Shown piece after piece: positions 19,116 to 29,070 of a DNA stretch of 64,000 bases. The position numbers and the translations under genes are program-made. The stretch is from assembly GCF_014643535.1 (NCBI RefSeq), contig NZ_BMJQ01000025.1, forward strand, positions 1 to 64,000. Direction: 5' to 3'. Position 1 is the first letter of the stretch, and each line of letters starts with the position of its first letter. The notes below the pieces were generated by a model, which had not been told where the DNA came from, did not search any database, and saw nothing but the letters and a program-made list of their open reading frames with translations. Origin of the DNA: Aliidongia dinghuensis (lineage in GTDB: Bacteria; Pseudomonadota; Alphaproteobacteria; ATCC43930; CGMCC-115725).

Positions 19116-20684
19116 TCAACGCGGCTTCACCGTGCTCGCCTCGGTGATCGGCGGCGCCAGGTTCATGGCGCCCTTGAGCTCGTAGCCGTAATTCAGGCGA
19201 TCGCTATGGACCCAGACCTGGCGCAGCTCGAACAGCGGCACGGCGCAGACGTCGGCCATGATCTTGCGCTGCGCCTCCTTCCACATCGCCAGTTGCGCCG
19301 CCGCGTCGGCGGCGACGCGCGCACCCTCGATCTCGGCATCAGCGACCTTGCAGTGCGAGAAGTTGCTGGCCGCGGTCGGCGTGCCGACGATCGCCCGGGA
19401 ATGGAAGAATTCGCTGAGATAGGTATCGGCGATCGGAAAGCGGGCAGCGCCGTAGAACACGAGCCCGCTCAGGTCCCGACGGATCTGGCTCTGATAGGTC
19501 GGGTGGTCGACCACCTGCATGTCGAGCTTGATGCCGACCTTGGCGAGCTCAGCCTGGATCACCTCCATGAACGGCTGCTGGGCCGAGATGTTGGAGACGA
19601 TCGCCTTCACGGTGAACCCGTCCGGATGGCCGGCTTCGGCCAGAAGCGCCTTGGCCTTGGCAAGGTCGAAGCTGTAGCTGCCAACCGAGCAATCCTCGCC
19701 GAGATAGCCCGGCGGGACGACGGAGCATCCCTTGAAGCCGACGTCCCGGCCGACGAAGCGGACCAGATCATCGACATTGATCGCCGCTGCAATCGCCTGG
19801 CGCACGCGGACATCGTCAAGCGGCGGGACGGTCTGGTTGATGTGGAGCTCCCGATATTCGCCCGGCCGGAAGATATCGACATTGAAGCCGCGGCGCTTGC
19901 GGGCGCTATCGACCCAGCGCTGCTCGCGCTTGGCTTCCATCAGGTCGAGTTCCCCCGACGCGAAGGCGAGCTCGCGCGCGCTGTCGGACGGAATGTTATG
20001 CACGATGATCGTGTCGATCTTGGGCTTGCCCCGGAAATAGTCGGGATTGGCGGCGAGCTTCACATATTGCTGGGTCACCTGCTCGACGAAGGCGAAGGGA
20101 CCGGTCCCGACCGGATGATGGCCGAAATCGTCGCCCAACTTCTCGGCCGCCTTGCGGCTGATGATGTTGCCGCCGTGGTAGCTGGAGACGCGGCCGAGGA
20201 AATTGACATCCGGATATTTGAGCGCGACGCGCACCGTATAGTCGTCGAGCTTGGCGACGCTCTCGATGGCGGCGAAATCCGAGGAGAAGGTCGAGCGCTT
20301 GGAATCGGCAGCGCGGTTCAGCGAATAGACCACGTCGTCCGCGGTCAGTTCGCCCCAATCACCCTGGAACTTGACCCCCTTGCGCAGATGGAACGTCCAG
20401 GTCCTGCCGTCGGCCGACGCCTCCCAGCTCTCCGCCAGGTCGGGTTCGATATCGCGCGGGTCGGCGCTGCCCGGCTTGAACCGGACGAGACCGCTATAGA
20501 TCCAGCCGATGAGTGTCATGTCACCGGTGGCACTGGCCCGGTGCGGGTCGAGGGTCGAAACGTCGCCGGATCCGCTGCCGACCTGCAAGGTGCTTTCCTC
20601 GGCGAGGGCCGGTTGGGGAAGCCCCAGTTGAGGAAGCCAGAGTACGAACAGCAGGCCCGCTATCCGAGCCGCGACCTTCAACAT
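19116..20684 (-). CDS. ABC transporter substrate-binding protein, peptide/opine type (SBP_bac_5)
   Basis: Periplasmic binding protein of 522 aa of the DppA/OppA family. A signal peptide (MLKVAARIAGLLFVLWLPQLG, probable cut after PALAEE) precedes typical family segments: DVSTLDPHRASATGD, LAESWEASADGRTWTFHLRKG and VKFQGDWGELTADDVVYSLNR. It lies at the head of the minus-strand run, followed by the MmgE/PrpD gene, and is separated from its likely permeases only by the LysR gene. It is the only SBP of this type in the window, so it should deliver the ligand to the DppB/C/DF-like complex. Confidence 0.9.
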   Translation of the reverse strand: MLKVAARIAGLLFVLWLPQLGLPQPALAEESTLQVGSGSGDVSTLDPHRASATGDMTLIGWIYSGLVRFKPGSADPRDIEPDLAESWEASADGRTWTFHLRKGVKFQGDWGELTADDVVYSLNRAADSKRSTFSSDFAAIESVAKLDDYTVRVALKYPDVNFLGRVSSYHGGNIISRKAAEKLGDDFGHHPVGTGPFAFVEQVTQQYVKLAANPDYFRGKPKIDTIIVHNIPSDSARELAFASGELDLMEAKREQRWVDSARKRRGFNVDIFRPGEYRELHINQTVPPLDDVRVRQAIAAAINVDDLVRFVGRDVGFKGCSVVPPGYLGEDCSVGSYSFDLAKAKALLAEAGHPDGFTVKAIVSNISAQQPFMEVIQAELAKVGIKLDMQVVDHPTYQSQIRRDLSGLVFYGAARFPIADTYLSEFFHSRAIVGTPTAASNFSHCKVADAEIEGARVAADAAAQLAMWKEAQRKIMADVCAVPLFELRQVWVHSDRLNYGYELKGAMNLAPPITEASTVKPR

Positions 20685-20872
20685 GCTTCCACCCTGCTTC
20701 TAGATTGACCGCCGCCCGAATCATCAGCAGGCCAGGGATAGTCTGTCCAAGTCGAAAGCCGACCCCTGCTATTCTCCAGGGTTATACGCGGCGCGAGAGT
20801 CCGCGGCGTTCGGGTGCCTGGGCGCCTGAGGAGTGCGGAAGGCACCGGAATTCCAACCTCGGGCAGTCCAAC

Positions 20873-23800
20873 CTAAAGCGTGAGCAGGAACATCACCAGA
20901 TCGTCGATGTCCGACTGCGGCGAGCCGCCCGGCATGCACCAAGGGTGGGGCGCTGCAGGCAGCCCGCCGATGCGCGCGCGGCTCCTCGGATCATTCGGAT
21001 CGAGACCGAATTCCAGGATACCGTAAGTGGTGCGCATCTTCTGGTAGTCCCAATAGTAATAGCCGTCGTCCATCTTGGTGAAATAGGCGTGCCGTGCCAC
21101 GAGCCGCTCTTCTTCCGCCCTGACACGGCGATTGGCGTCCGGCGCCACGATCTGCTCGAGCACGCCGGGCTTGTCGCTACTCAGGCGGGTATAGAGCTCG
21201 AAGCGCATGCCGGTGCTCGGGATCCTGAAGCTGTGATCGGCACCCTGGCGGATCGTGTAGAGCTTCTTGTAGATGGCGGAGGCCCGGGCGAGGTCGACGC
21301 TGCCGTCGGCGTTGACCGGCGCCTCGCAGCGCTCGGGGCGCACCAGCAGGTCCAGACCGTCCATGTTGTCGGGCGCATCGGAGACGATGTGCCCGTCGCT
21401 CAGCAGGCCGCGCTGCTGGACCCAGAACAGGTTCTGCAGGATGGCGGTTCGGATCGCCTGGGTCCGCCGCTGCCAAATGGTGGGCGAGAAGAAGCGGCCG
21501 ACCGGATCGCTGCCGCCGGCTGCGGAAATCGGCTGCATGTCCTCGTTGGTCCAGAGGCCGGCATTGCCCGGCACGTGGCAACGTCCACAGCTGTCCTGGA
21601 ACAGCTTCGCACCGTGCGCCACATGCGGCACGAGACCGGGGAAACGCTGGGTGAAGGGGGTGGATGGTGCCGCCCGGCCGCCCGTCGCCGCGTCGCGCAT
21701 TGCGCCCAAGCCGCCGGCCGGACCCGGATGCGGCGGAAAGCTCGGGGGCTTGAGCAGATCGTCCGCCTGATAGCCGAAGCTGACGAATGTGCCCTCGTTG
21801 ACCCCCGTGCCGATCCAGTCCGCATGGCCCTTGTGTGCCAGCCAGCGGTAGACGCCGATGCGCCGGAGCAGCTCGTCATCCTGATGCAGCGTCGAGGTGT
21901 AGAGGGTCAAATCCTGCAGCGCGCGCGCCGACATCGGTCCCCTGGCCCCTTCCGGCTCTTCGCCGTGCAGATAGGCGCCCTCGAAGCCGTCGATCAGCTC
22001 CGACCGCGACAGGGCCCGGCGGACGGGCGTGTGGTTGGTGATGATCGGGATCGCTTCGGGCGAGAAGAAATAGTCGTTGGCGTAATCGCCCGGCAGATCG
22101 GCGGGATTGAACAACGTCGATTCAGTCGAACCGGGCGGCAAATTGTAGAGCAGCAGCGTCTTGTCGACTTTCTGCTTGGACAGGGCGACGCCGTGCCGGG
22201 CCAAGAACGTGTCGAGGGCGTTCCGGAACCGGCCGAGCATGCCGCTTGTTTCTCCCGCCGCGGCGACCTGCTGGCGGGTTCCGCTCGGATAATCCTGGCG
22301 GATGAAGTTCAGCGGCAGCCCCTCCTCGGCCACGAGGCCCAGCGTGCGCCCGCTGAGAGCAAGGAACGTCGCGCGCCAGTCAGGATTGGGAATGCCGCTG
22401 AAGAAGCGGCTGACCTTCTTGCCACCCACATCATATTCGAACGTCACGCGCGCCGCATGACAGGCGGCACAATTGAAGCCGATCCAGTCGACGGTCTTGT
22501 GCTCGCCCGGAACAGGTGCCGCCACCTGCGCAAAGACATAGCCGGCCCAGCCCGTCGGCCGGGTCTCGCCGCCGTCGAGCGGCTTCGGGAAGGGCGGCGG
22601 CAGCTGGAACGCCATCTGGATCGGATAAGGCGTCGGATCGGCGAAGGTCTGGCTGCTGAAGGCAGCCGACGGTGCCACGACCTTCGTGGCACCGGCATCG
22701 GGCAGCAGCGGAACGGCGCCGAAGCTGGTGAACGGGCGGATCCCCTCGCCGGTCGTGCGGTCGATCAGCGCCTTGTGCAGGACCATCTGCTGTGCCGAGC
22801 CGTCCACCGCCGGGACCGGAAACAGATAGCCCTGGGCCTCGGTCTTCGGCTCGGGAATGCCCGATTTCGCGTATTCCACCCCCTTCACCACCGCGTCCAG
22901 AGGCGGTTCCTTGCGATCGAAGTCGAAGCCGAAGATGCCGTCCCAATCGACGCCCAGCACGAAATGCGGTGCCGCCAGGTTCCAGTCCCAGGCCCAGAAG
23001 GCTTTCTCGCCATAGGCATATTGGTCGGTCGCCGAACGCTGCGTCGGCGTCGCCTTGACGAGCCGCCGGGTGCCCGCCGTCGCGAGCGCCTGCGTGGCCG
23101 CACGCGCTTCCGCCGGGTCCGACGACGTCACCGAGCCATATTGCAAGCGGTCGCCGCCACCGACCGCGATGCCGACGGGAACGGCATTGCTCGCCAGCAC
23201 TGTCCTGCCGGTCCGCTCGATCGGCCAGACGTCGACAAACGCATAGCGCTTGTCGATCGTCACGCGCGCCGTGTTCGGGTCCTGGTAGAGCAGCGGCTTG
23301 CCGGTCCTGACGTCGAGCACGTCGTTGGCCGAGGTCGGAATCCGGATGACCTGGATCGGCCCCTCATAGGCGGTGATCGGTACCGTCAGGTCGATCTCGC
23401 CGTCGTTCCAGCTGTAGATGTCTCCCGCCCAGGTGTCGGGGACCGCCTCCCACGGCTCGACGAAATAGTCCAGCGTCTTGCCCTGCAGCCGTGCCAGGAC
23501 GGAGGACACGCCGGTCCCGGCGTCGATGCGGGCGCGATAGGACGACAAATTGCGCTCGAGCGCGCGGACGGTGCCGAACAGCACCTTGGATAGTTCCTTG
23601 TCCCGGGCTTCCGGCGGCGAGCTGCGCACCGAATGCCCGCCGCCGGCGGGCGCGCTGCCACCGGCCGGCGGGTCGAGCCCTGGCCGGGCCGCGGTAATCG
23701 GACCGGCCCCGAAATTGCGGCCCTTGAGCAGGATCGCCTGGCCGGGCTTGAGCGATGGCTGCGCGCCAGGGTTGGCGCTCGACCACAGGATGGCACCGCT

Positions 23801-23932
23801 GCCGCGGTCGACGATGCTTTCAATGACGGGTGCATCGGTGATGACCGGCGTATCGGCCGCCTTGGCCCCCATCGCGCACAGAGCCAGCGCTACCGTCAGC
23901 AGCGTTTCGGCGAGCCGTCTCACGATATGCAT
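20873..23932 (-). CDS. Large secreted two-haem cytochrome c-type protein (peroxidase/MauG-like C-terminal part)
   Basis: Exported protein of 1019 aa from the ATG at 23932 (MHIVRRL), with a signal peptide ending near AKAAD. Two c-type haem sites are visible: CAACH at residues 488-492 and CGRCH at 782-786. The N-terminal 350 residues look beta-rich and contain an IPT/TIG-like stretch (GQAILLKGRNFGAG) without haem motifs. The C-terminal half resembles the large two-haem proteins of this locus. It is convergent with nothing and shares the minus strand with the patatin lipoprotein 112 bp upstream. Likely periplasmic or outer-surface redox enzyme; the substrate is unknown. Confidence 0.75.
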   Translation of the reverse strand: MHIVRRLAETLLTVALALCAMGAKAADTPVITDAPVIESIVDRGSGAILWSSANPGAQPSLKPGQAILLKGRNFGAGPITAARPGLDPPAGGSAPAGGGHSVRSSPPEARDKELSKVLFGTVRALERNLSSYRARIDAGTGVSSVLARLQGKTLDYFVEPWEAVPDTWAGDIYSWNDGEIDLTVPITAYEGPIQVIRIPTSANDVLDVRTGKPLLYQDPNTARVTIDKRYAFVDVWPIERTGRTVLASNAVPVGIAVGGGDRLQYGSVTSSDPAEARAATQALATAGTRRLVKATPTQRSATDQYAYGEKAFWAWDWNLAAPHFVLGVDWDGIFGFDFDRKEPPLDAVVKGVEYAKSGIPEPKTEAQGYLFPVPAVDGSAQQMVLHKALIDRTTGEGIRPFTSFGAVPLLPDAGATKVVAPSAAFSSQTFADPTPYPIQMAFQLPPPFPKPLDGGETRPTGWAGYVFAQVAAPVPGEHKTVDWIGFNCAACHAARVTFEYDVGGKKVSRFFSGIPNPDWRATFLALSGRTLGLVAEEGLPLNFIRQDYPSGTRQQVAAAGETSGMLGRFRNALDTFLARHGVALSKQKVDKTLLLYNLPPGSTESTLFNPADLPGDYANDYFFSPEAIPIITNHTPVRRALSRSELIDGFEGAYLHGEEPEGARGPMSARALQDLTLYTSTLHQDDELLRRIGVYRWLAHKGHADWIGTGVNEGTFVSFGYQADDLLKPPSFPPHPGPAGGLGAMRDAATGGRAAPSTPFTQRFPGLVPHVAHGAKLFQDSCGRCHVPGNAGLWTNEDMQPISAAGGSDPVGRFFSPTIWQRRTQAIRTAILQNLFWVQQRGLLSDGHIVSDAPDNMDGLDLLVRPERCEAPVNADGSVDLARASAIYKKLYTIRQGADHSFRIPSTGMRFELYTRLSSDKPGVLEQIVAPDANRRVRAEEERLVARHAYFTKMDDGYYYWDYQKMRTTYGILEFGLDPNDPRSRARIGGLPAAPHPWCMPGGSPQSDIDDLVMFLLTL

Positions 23933-24044
23933 GGGCCGTCCCCTCACTGCGAGCGATTGCCAAATGGCTAGGTCTTGCGAAGGCGATTCCCGTGACGACC
24001 ACGCCTGACTACATCCCAAGCGCGACGGCGGGCGGTGTCGCCGG

Positions 24045-25583
24045 TCACATCATCCGCCGGCGGGCCTGGGCGCCCGGCCGTGGCGGTTCCACCGGGCAGC
24101 GCGTGTCGGGTACGGGCGGGGCCTCCGGCTTGCCCTGCAAGCCGATATCCGCCACGAGGAGTCGGAAACACGGATGGCGCCATAGCAGCTCGCCGGCCAC
24201 CTTGTCCAAGAGCGCCACATCGCCCGGCTGCAACGTCCAGCTCGTCGCGATCGACTTGACCTTCTGCTGCTCCTCGCGCTCGGTCGCCGTCGCGTTGGGC
24301 AGCTGATCGAAATCGATCGAGATCGGATAGACGGCGAAGTTCGCCTGGACCTGCCCCTCGGCAACCAGCCGGTCGCGGTCGTCGGTCAGCAATTTGACGA
24401 AGTTCTGGAAGACGAGCGCGGAATTGGCCGAGGCGCTGTCCACCAGCGTGCCGCTGATCCCCTGGGCGCTCTCGAGGGCCGTCGTGTATGCCGGCGACCG
24501 GTCGAGCTCGTTCGGCGGATCGCTGCGCGCGTTGACGGCGATGACGACGATCCGGGACAGTTTGCCTTGCGCGACCATGCGCCCGATATCGGCCGGCGTG
24601 CCCACCGTCAGCAGCGCACGGCGAAGAGCAGTCAGGCCGGAATTGTCGGCGACGCCGCCATCGACGAGGCGGAGATAGAGCGGCTTGCGGTAGGGCCCGA
24701 CCGCGGCGTCGGCGCCCGTCGTCTCGATCGCCTCGTTGCGCAGCGACTGACGGTAACGGGCGATGCGGTAGGTTTCCAGATTGGCGTACGGCCCGGCCGG
24801 AACCTGGAGCTGGAGCCGGTAGGGCAGGCGCCCGTTGCGTTGCCCCGGACATCCGCCCGGCAGATAGGAGTCGTTGCGCAGCAGGACCGGCGGGAAGGCG
24901 ATCGGAAACGCCGCCGAGGCGGTGACGCCGAGACTGACCGGCACCTGGTCGTAATCCATGCAGACGTCGTCGAGCGTATCCCGGTCGAAGGTAAAGACCT
25001 GCCCCGCGACCAGGTCGGTGGCGTTGAGCAGCACCAGCGGCTTGCCCGGCTGGTTGAACACGGCCATCGTCGCCTTGGTCTGCAGCAGATCCTCGACCAT
25101 CTCCTGCAGCACGTCGATCCGCGTCCGGTTCTCGAGCTGCAGCGATATCCAGGTGCCGGGCTCGAGCGCCCGCTCAACGAGCCACCCGATGCCGTCGTAG
25201 TTCTGGACGCGCTCCATGAACGCCGCGGCGTGGGCCGGCCCGTTGAGGCCCAGATCGGCGGCGTAGACGCTGCCGCCCGAGACCGACGAAACGACCGCGA
25301 TATCCGCCGCCAGCGGACGCAGCTCGCCGCCGGAGGCGTAGCGCACGTCGTTCAACTGCTTGACGACCGCGGCGCCGAGGGCGGCGGCCCGCGAGCCGCC
25401 ACCGGAAATCGCCAGCACCACGAGCGGACGCGCCGGATCGGCGTCGATCGCCGGCTGCGGCGGGTTGGCCGTCCCGGCGGCGAGCGGATAGTCGGTCGGT
25501 CGCGTGCCGCAGGCGCCGAGCAGCAACAGGCACAGGCCGGCGCAACATCCGCGCACGGCACGGCGGATGATGCCCTTCTTCAC
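24045..25583 (-). CDS. Patatin-like phospholipase lipoprotein
   Basis: Predicted lipoprotein of 512 aa starting from GTG. The signal peptide ends in lipobox LLGAC with the lipidated cysteine at residue 25. The patatin fold is supported by the oxyanion loop GGGSRAA (61-67), the nucleophile region SSVSGGS (Ser102; the usual first Gly of GxSxG is Ser here) and the DGG motif with Asp308 in LVDGGVADNSGL. Patatins hydrolyse lipid acyl esters; membrane anchoring suggests action at the cell envelope. The GTG overlaps the 82-aa gene stop by 4 nt. It shares a divergent promoter region with the cytochrome/OYE genes, hinting that lipid hydrolysis and the redox genes work on the same material. Confidence 0.85.
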   Translation of the reverse strand: MKKGIIRRAVRGCCAGLCLLLLGACGTRPTDYPLAAGTANPPQPAIDADPARPLVVLAISGGGSRAAALGAAVVKQLNDVRYASGGELRPLAADIAVVSSVSGGSVYAADLGLNGPAHAAAFMERVQNYDGIGWLVERALEPGTWISLQLENRTRIDVLQEMVEDLLQTKATMAVFNQPGKPLVLLNATDLVAGQVFTFDRDTLDDVCMDYDQVPVSLGVTASAAFPIAFPPVLLRNDSYLPGGCPGQRNGRLPYRLQLQVPAGPYANLETYRIARYRQSLRNEAIETTGADAAVGPYRKPLYLRLVDGGVADNSGLTALRRALLTVGTPADIGRMVAQGKLSRIVVIAVNARSDPPNELDRSPAYTTALESAQGISGTLVDSASANSALVFQNFVKLLTDDRDRLVAEGQVQANFAVYPISIDFDQLPNATATEREEQQKVKSIATSWTLQPGDVALLDKVAGELLWRHPCFRLLVADIGLQGKPEAPPVPDTRCPVEPPRPGAQARRRMM

Positions 25584-25828
25584 GGCAATGTCCGAAAGAC
25601 AATGTCAATGACGTCGCCGTCGACCGCCTGCACCACGAGCCAGGGCGGGTGGAAGCGCTGCTCCGTCTGCAGACTGAAGCAATAGATCCCTTCGACGACG
25701 ATGAAGAGGGCGTTTGTCTCGAAGCCCGTGGGCACGGGCTCGGCGATCGGCGCGAGCTCGTCGTCCGGCCGATCGCCCATGACGACGGGAACGGTGCCGC
25801 CGTCGTAGCTGATGCGGATTGTGGCCAC
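25580..25828 (-). CDS. Hypothetical protein, 82 aa
   Basis: Small soluble protein read from a GTG at 25828 and overlapping the patatin gene by 4 nt, which supports it being real. It has no signal peptide or membrane helix; the composition (VVEGIYCFSLQTEQ, then WLVVQAVDGDVIDIVF) suggests a small beta-sheet domain. No family is recognised. Position as the first gene of the minus-strand unit suggests it is translated together with the lipoprotein, perhaps as an accessory or regulator. Confidence 0.6.
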   Translation of the reverse strand: MATIRISYDGGTVPVVMGDRPDDELAPIAEPVPTGFETNALFIVVEGIYCFSLQTEQRFHPPWLVVQAVDGDVIDIVFRTLP

Positions 25829-26065
25829 TAGCGCCTCCGCGATTAGTCAGTCGCGCCAGATGAACACTTTATAGGTCAATTTCCTACAGACGGTCAATCA
25901 AAGCGCGAATTGGTCACCAGTTACGCGTCACATCGTTCGCGAGCGCCTAGCGCACGCGTTGATTGTACATGGTAGCAAGGTATGCTTAGATGTGAACTGC
26001 CTCACGTGACATGGTTTAAAGCTCGAATAAATTAATAAACGACGCTTTCACCCACGGAGCCAGAC
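25829..26065. promoter_or_regulatory. Divergent promoter region between the patatin unit and the cytochrome unit
   Basis: This 237-bp gap is clearly richer in A+T than its surroundings (for example GCTCGAATAAATTAATAAAC at about 26021-26040). It is the only non-coding space between the two divergent parts of the redox locus and so must carry promoters for both. I could not fix -10/-35 boxes or an operator with confidence. Confidence 0.5.
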
Positions 26066-27532
26066 ATGCTGCAGGCTACCGATGCACCGCTGTCGGACGC
26101 GCAAGCCATGGACAAGGCGTTCCTCCACGAGGACAACGCGGCGCTTATCTTCTCGCCGCTGAAGTTTAGACATTTAGAGATCAAGAACCGGCTGTTCAGA
26201 TCGAACCTCTCCGGAATGTTCGATGAATACAATGGCTATGGCGGCCATACGCGGCTGAACTGGGAAGAGAAATTCGCCAAAGGCGGCGTCGGCTGCATCA
26301 TCTCTTCCTACACCCCGGTCGCGGTGCGCGGGCGTATCCTGGTCCGCTATGCCATGATCGACAACGACGACAAGATCCCGTTCTGGGCAGAAGTCGGCAA
26401 GCGTGTCCACGCCCACAACTGCCACTTCATCATGCAGTTGAGCCATTCCGGCCGGCAGCAGGACATGGGCGGCGTCGAGAATCTCTTCAAGAAGGCGCAA
26501 AGCTCGACCAGTCAGACCGATTTCTTTCACGGAATACTGGCCAACGCCATGACCGCCTCGGAAATTCACGAGGTCGTCGAGCAGTTCGCGCAGGGCGCGC
26601 GCCGCGCGCGGGAAGCCGGCCTCGACGGGGTCGAGCTGCACGGGGCAAACGGCTATCTCATCACGCAATTCCTGAGCTCAGGCATCAATGATCGCACCGA
26701 CGATTACGGCGGCCCCGTCGAAAACAGGGCGCGGTTCGTCCTCGAGATCGTGCGCGCCATTCGCCGCGAGGTCGGTCCGGACTTTCATCTGCAGATGAAG
26801 ATCAACGGCGTCGATCACAATGACTGGCTCTATCCCTGGATGAAGAAGGGCAACACGCTCGAAGACACGCTCACCATCTGCAAGATGCTGCTGGACGACG
26901 GCAAGGGCGTGGACGCCTTCCACATATCGAGCGGATCGACCTTTCCTCACCCGCGCAATCCGCCGGGCGACATTTCGACTCAGGCCCTGACGCGCTGGTA
27001 CGGCGGCATGCTGGCGTCCGGCGTGCGGACCCGGTTCAACTATGCGATCTTCAAAAGCCCGATCGGCGGCCGCCTGTTCCAGTGGCTGTGGCGCTTCCGG
27101 CGCGGCAAGGTCATTGAAGGCATCAACGCCGAATACGCGAAGTATCTGCGCAGCGCGATCACGCAGATCGATCCGAGCATCAAGTTCCTGTGCACCGGCG
27201 GCTTCCAGCATGCGTCGAATATTGCGGGCGTGATCAGGGACGGCTCGTGCGACGGCGTCACCATGGCGCGGCCGCTCATCGCCAACAACGATCTGCCGCA
27301 GATCCTGCGCACCGCCAACGGGCCGATCAAGCAGAAGGAATGCACCTACTGCAACAAGTGCCTGATCAATGATCTGGCAAACCCGCTCGGGTGCTACGAG
27401 GTTTCGCGCTACGACGGCGAGACGTTCGATGAAAAATGGGAGAACCTGATCAAGAGCGTCATGTCGGTCTACGACCCACCGTTATTCCGGCGCAACACGC
27501 CTGAAGAAACAGAAGGCGGGCGTTCATCATGA
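26066..27532 (+). CDS. Old-yellow-enzyme family NADH:flavin oxidoreductase with C-terminal [4Fe-4S] motif
   Basis: FMN-dependent TIM-barrel oxidoreductase of 488 aa. HSGR (127-130) and HGANGYLITQFLS (from His192, with Asn195) are the FMN/substrate-site motifs of the family. Near the C-terminus four cysteines (426, 429, 432, 443; CTYCNKC then LGC) match the [4Fe-4S] site of trimethylamine dehydrogenase and 2,4-dienoyl-CoA reductase. The FAD/NAD(P)H domains that follow that site in those enzymes are absent, so electrons must go to or come from a separate partner. The stop overlaps the next cytochrome gene by 4 nt. Likely reduces or dehydrogenates an activated C=C bond in the unknown substrate of the locus. 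Confidence 0.85.
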   Translation: MLQATDAPLSDAQAMDKAFLHEDNAALIFSPLKFRHLEIKNRLFRSNLSGMFDEYNGYGGHTRLNWEEKFAKGGVGCIISSYTPVAVRGRILVRYAMIDNDDKIPFWAEVGKRVHAHNCHFIMQLSHSGRQQDMGGVENLFKKAQSSTSQTDFFHGILANAMTASEIHEVVEQFAQGARRAREAGLDGVELHGANGYLITQFLSSGINDRTDDYGGPVENRARFVLEIVRAIRREVGPDFHLQMKINGVDHNDWLYPWMKKGNTLEDTLTICKMLLDDGKGVDAFHISSGSTFPHPRNPPGDISTQALTRWYGGMLASGVRTRFNYAIFKSPIGGRLFQWLWRFRRGKVIEGINAEYAKYLRSAITQIDPSIKFLCTGGFQHASNIAGVIRDGSCDGVTMARPLIANNDLPQILRTANGPIKQKECTYCNKCLINDLANPLGCYEVSRYDGETFDEKWENLIKSVMSVYDPPLFRRNTPEETEGGRSS

Positions 27533-29070
27533 ACTACAATCCCCCGACCCCCGCAGAACGTGTCCTCAATCGCTATCGCTGGATCCGCTGGATCGTTTCG
27601 CTGCTGGTGATATTGGCGGCGCTCTACTATCTGGTCTTCGTCAACCAGTACGTCGTTGCGTACAAGAGCGACCTCGATCACTACAAATACGGCTCCATCG
27701 GCAGCGAGCCGGTCAACGGCCTTCCGATCCTGGTGTTCAAGGCGCTGCCGGTCATGTTTCGCGCGGAACTGGGGCCAACCGGTTACCGCCGGTTCGGCAT
27801 GCTCTACGAGACGGAGCAGTCCGAGCTGCCGGTTGGCATGTCGAGGCGGATCGTTTCCGGCATCGAGCGCGTCTGGCTCAACTGCGCCGTGTGCCATACC
27901 GGCACCTATCGGCTCGAGCCGACCGACCGGCCGACCATCGTCTATGGCGCGCCGTCGAATAATTTACGCCTGTTCGACCTGATCAAATTCTTTACGAAGG
28001 TAGGCAGCGATCCGCGCTTCAGCGCCGACAATCTGATCGACGCAATCGATGGCCCCGAGGTTCACGGCCACCTGAATTTCGTCGATCGCCTCATCTATCG
28101 CTACATCGTCTTCCCGCGCGTGCAGGCCGGTTTCCAGCATCTGGCGCAGCAGGTTTCCTTCATCAACCGTCAAGCCGACTGGGGCCCCGGCCGGGTCGAC
28201 ACGTTCAACCCCTACAAGGCGATCCAGTTCAATTTCCCGATGGACGCCGGCCACATCACCGATACGGAGCTGAACGGCTCCTCGGACTTCCCCTCGATCT
28301 GGCAGCAGCGGCCGCGCGACGGCATGCATCTGCATTGGGACGGCAACAACACATCGGTCGATGAGCGCAACCTGAGCGCAGCGCTTGGCGCCGGGGTCAC
28401 GCCCGTGACGGTCGATATCGCTGCGGTCCACCGGATTCGGCGCTGGATCTGGACGCTGCCGGCGCCACCCTTTCCTGCGGCGGTCGATCGGGCCAAGGCC
28501 TGGCGCGGCGGCCAGCTGTTCGCCGAATACTGTGCCGCCTGCCACGGCATGAAGAATGAAGCGGGCCAATACGTCTACGACACCAACCGCTATCCGCGGC
28601 TGGGCCAGGTCGAGGATCTCGACCGGATCGGCACCGACCGGGGCCGCTGGGCCTCCTATACGCAGGACTTCTCGGCGGCGCAGAACATGCTCTACGCCGG
28701 CTATCCGTGGCGCTTCTCCCATTTCAGCAAGACGGCCGGCTATGCCAACCAGCCGCTCGACGGCATCTGGGCGCGCTCGCCGTATCTCCATAACGGCGCC
28801 GTGCCGACCCTGCGCGATCTGCTGGAGCCGTCGGCCTGTACCGCCGCAAATCCGTGCCGGCCCGCGCAATGGTATCGGGGCATGGACATCCTCGACACCG
28901 CCAAGGTCGGCTACAGGACCGACGGCTACGGCTACGACCCGAAAGCCCTGTTTCTCTACGACACGACCGTTCCCGGCAATTCCAACCGCGGACATGAGGG
29001 GCCGGCCTATGGCACCGGCCTGCCGGCCGCCGACAAGGACGCCATCGTGGAGTACATGAAAACATTATGA
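27529..29070 (+). CDS. Membrane-anchored two-haem cytochrome c (MauG/peroxidase-like)
   Basis: Protein of 513 aa with one N-terminal membrane helix (WIRWIVSLLVILAALYYLVF, residues about 17-38) and a periplasmic body. Haem c sites are CAVCH at 119-123 and CAACH at 335-339. The C-terminal PLDGIWARSPYLHNGAVPTL is the conserved signature of the cytochrome c peroxidase/MauG family. It is a clear paralogue of the 491-aa protein two genes downstream (shared GSIG, GLP, ELPVG and RFSADN segments). Overlaps of 4 nt on both sides indicate tight co-translation. Function probably periplasmic oxidation or electron transfer; the substrate is unknown. Confidence 0.85.
   Translation: MNYNPPTPAERVLNRYRWIRWIVSLLVILAALYYLVFVNQYVVAYKSDLDHYKYGSIGSEPVNGLPILVFKALPVMFRAELGPTGYRRFGMLYETEQSELPVGMSRRIVSGIERVWLNCAVCHTGTYRLEPTDRPTIVYGAPSNNLRLFDLIKFFTKVGSDPRFSADNLIDAIDGPEVHGHLNFVDRLIYRYIVFPRVQAGFQHLAQQVSFINRQADWGPGRVDTFNPYKAIQFNFPMDAGHITDTELNGSSDFPSIWQQRPRDGMHLHWDGNNTSVDERNLSAALGAGVTPVTVDIAAVHRIRRWIWTLPAPPFPAAVDRAKAWRGGQLFAEYCAACHGMKNEAGQYVYDTNRYPRLGQVEDLDRIGTDRGRWASYTQDFSAAQNMLYAGYPWRFSHFSKTAGYANQPLDGIWARSPYLHNGAVPTLRDLLEPSACTAANPCRPAQWYRGMDILDTAKVGYRTDGYGYDPKALFLYDTTVPGNSNRGHEGPAYGTGLPAADKDAIVEYMKTL

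Noticed and set aside
20513..23593. A 1026-codon open frame on the plus strand
   Set aside because: It is antisense to the large cytochrome gene and its translation is Arg/Gly/Ala-rich without any family motif. Long shadow frames are expected at this GC content; the minus-strand gene has a signal peptide and two CxxCH sites.
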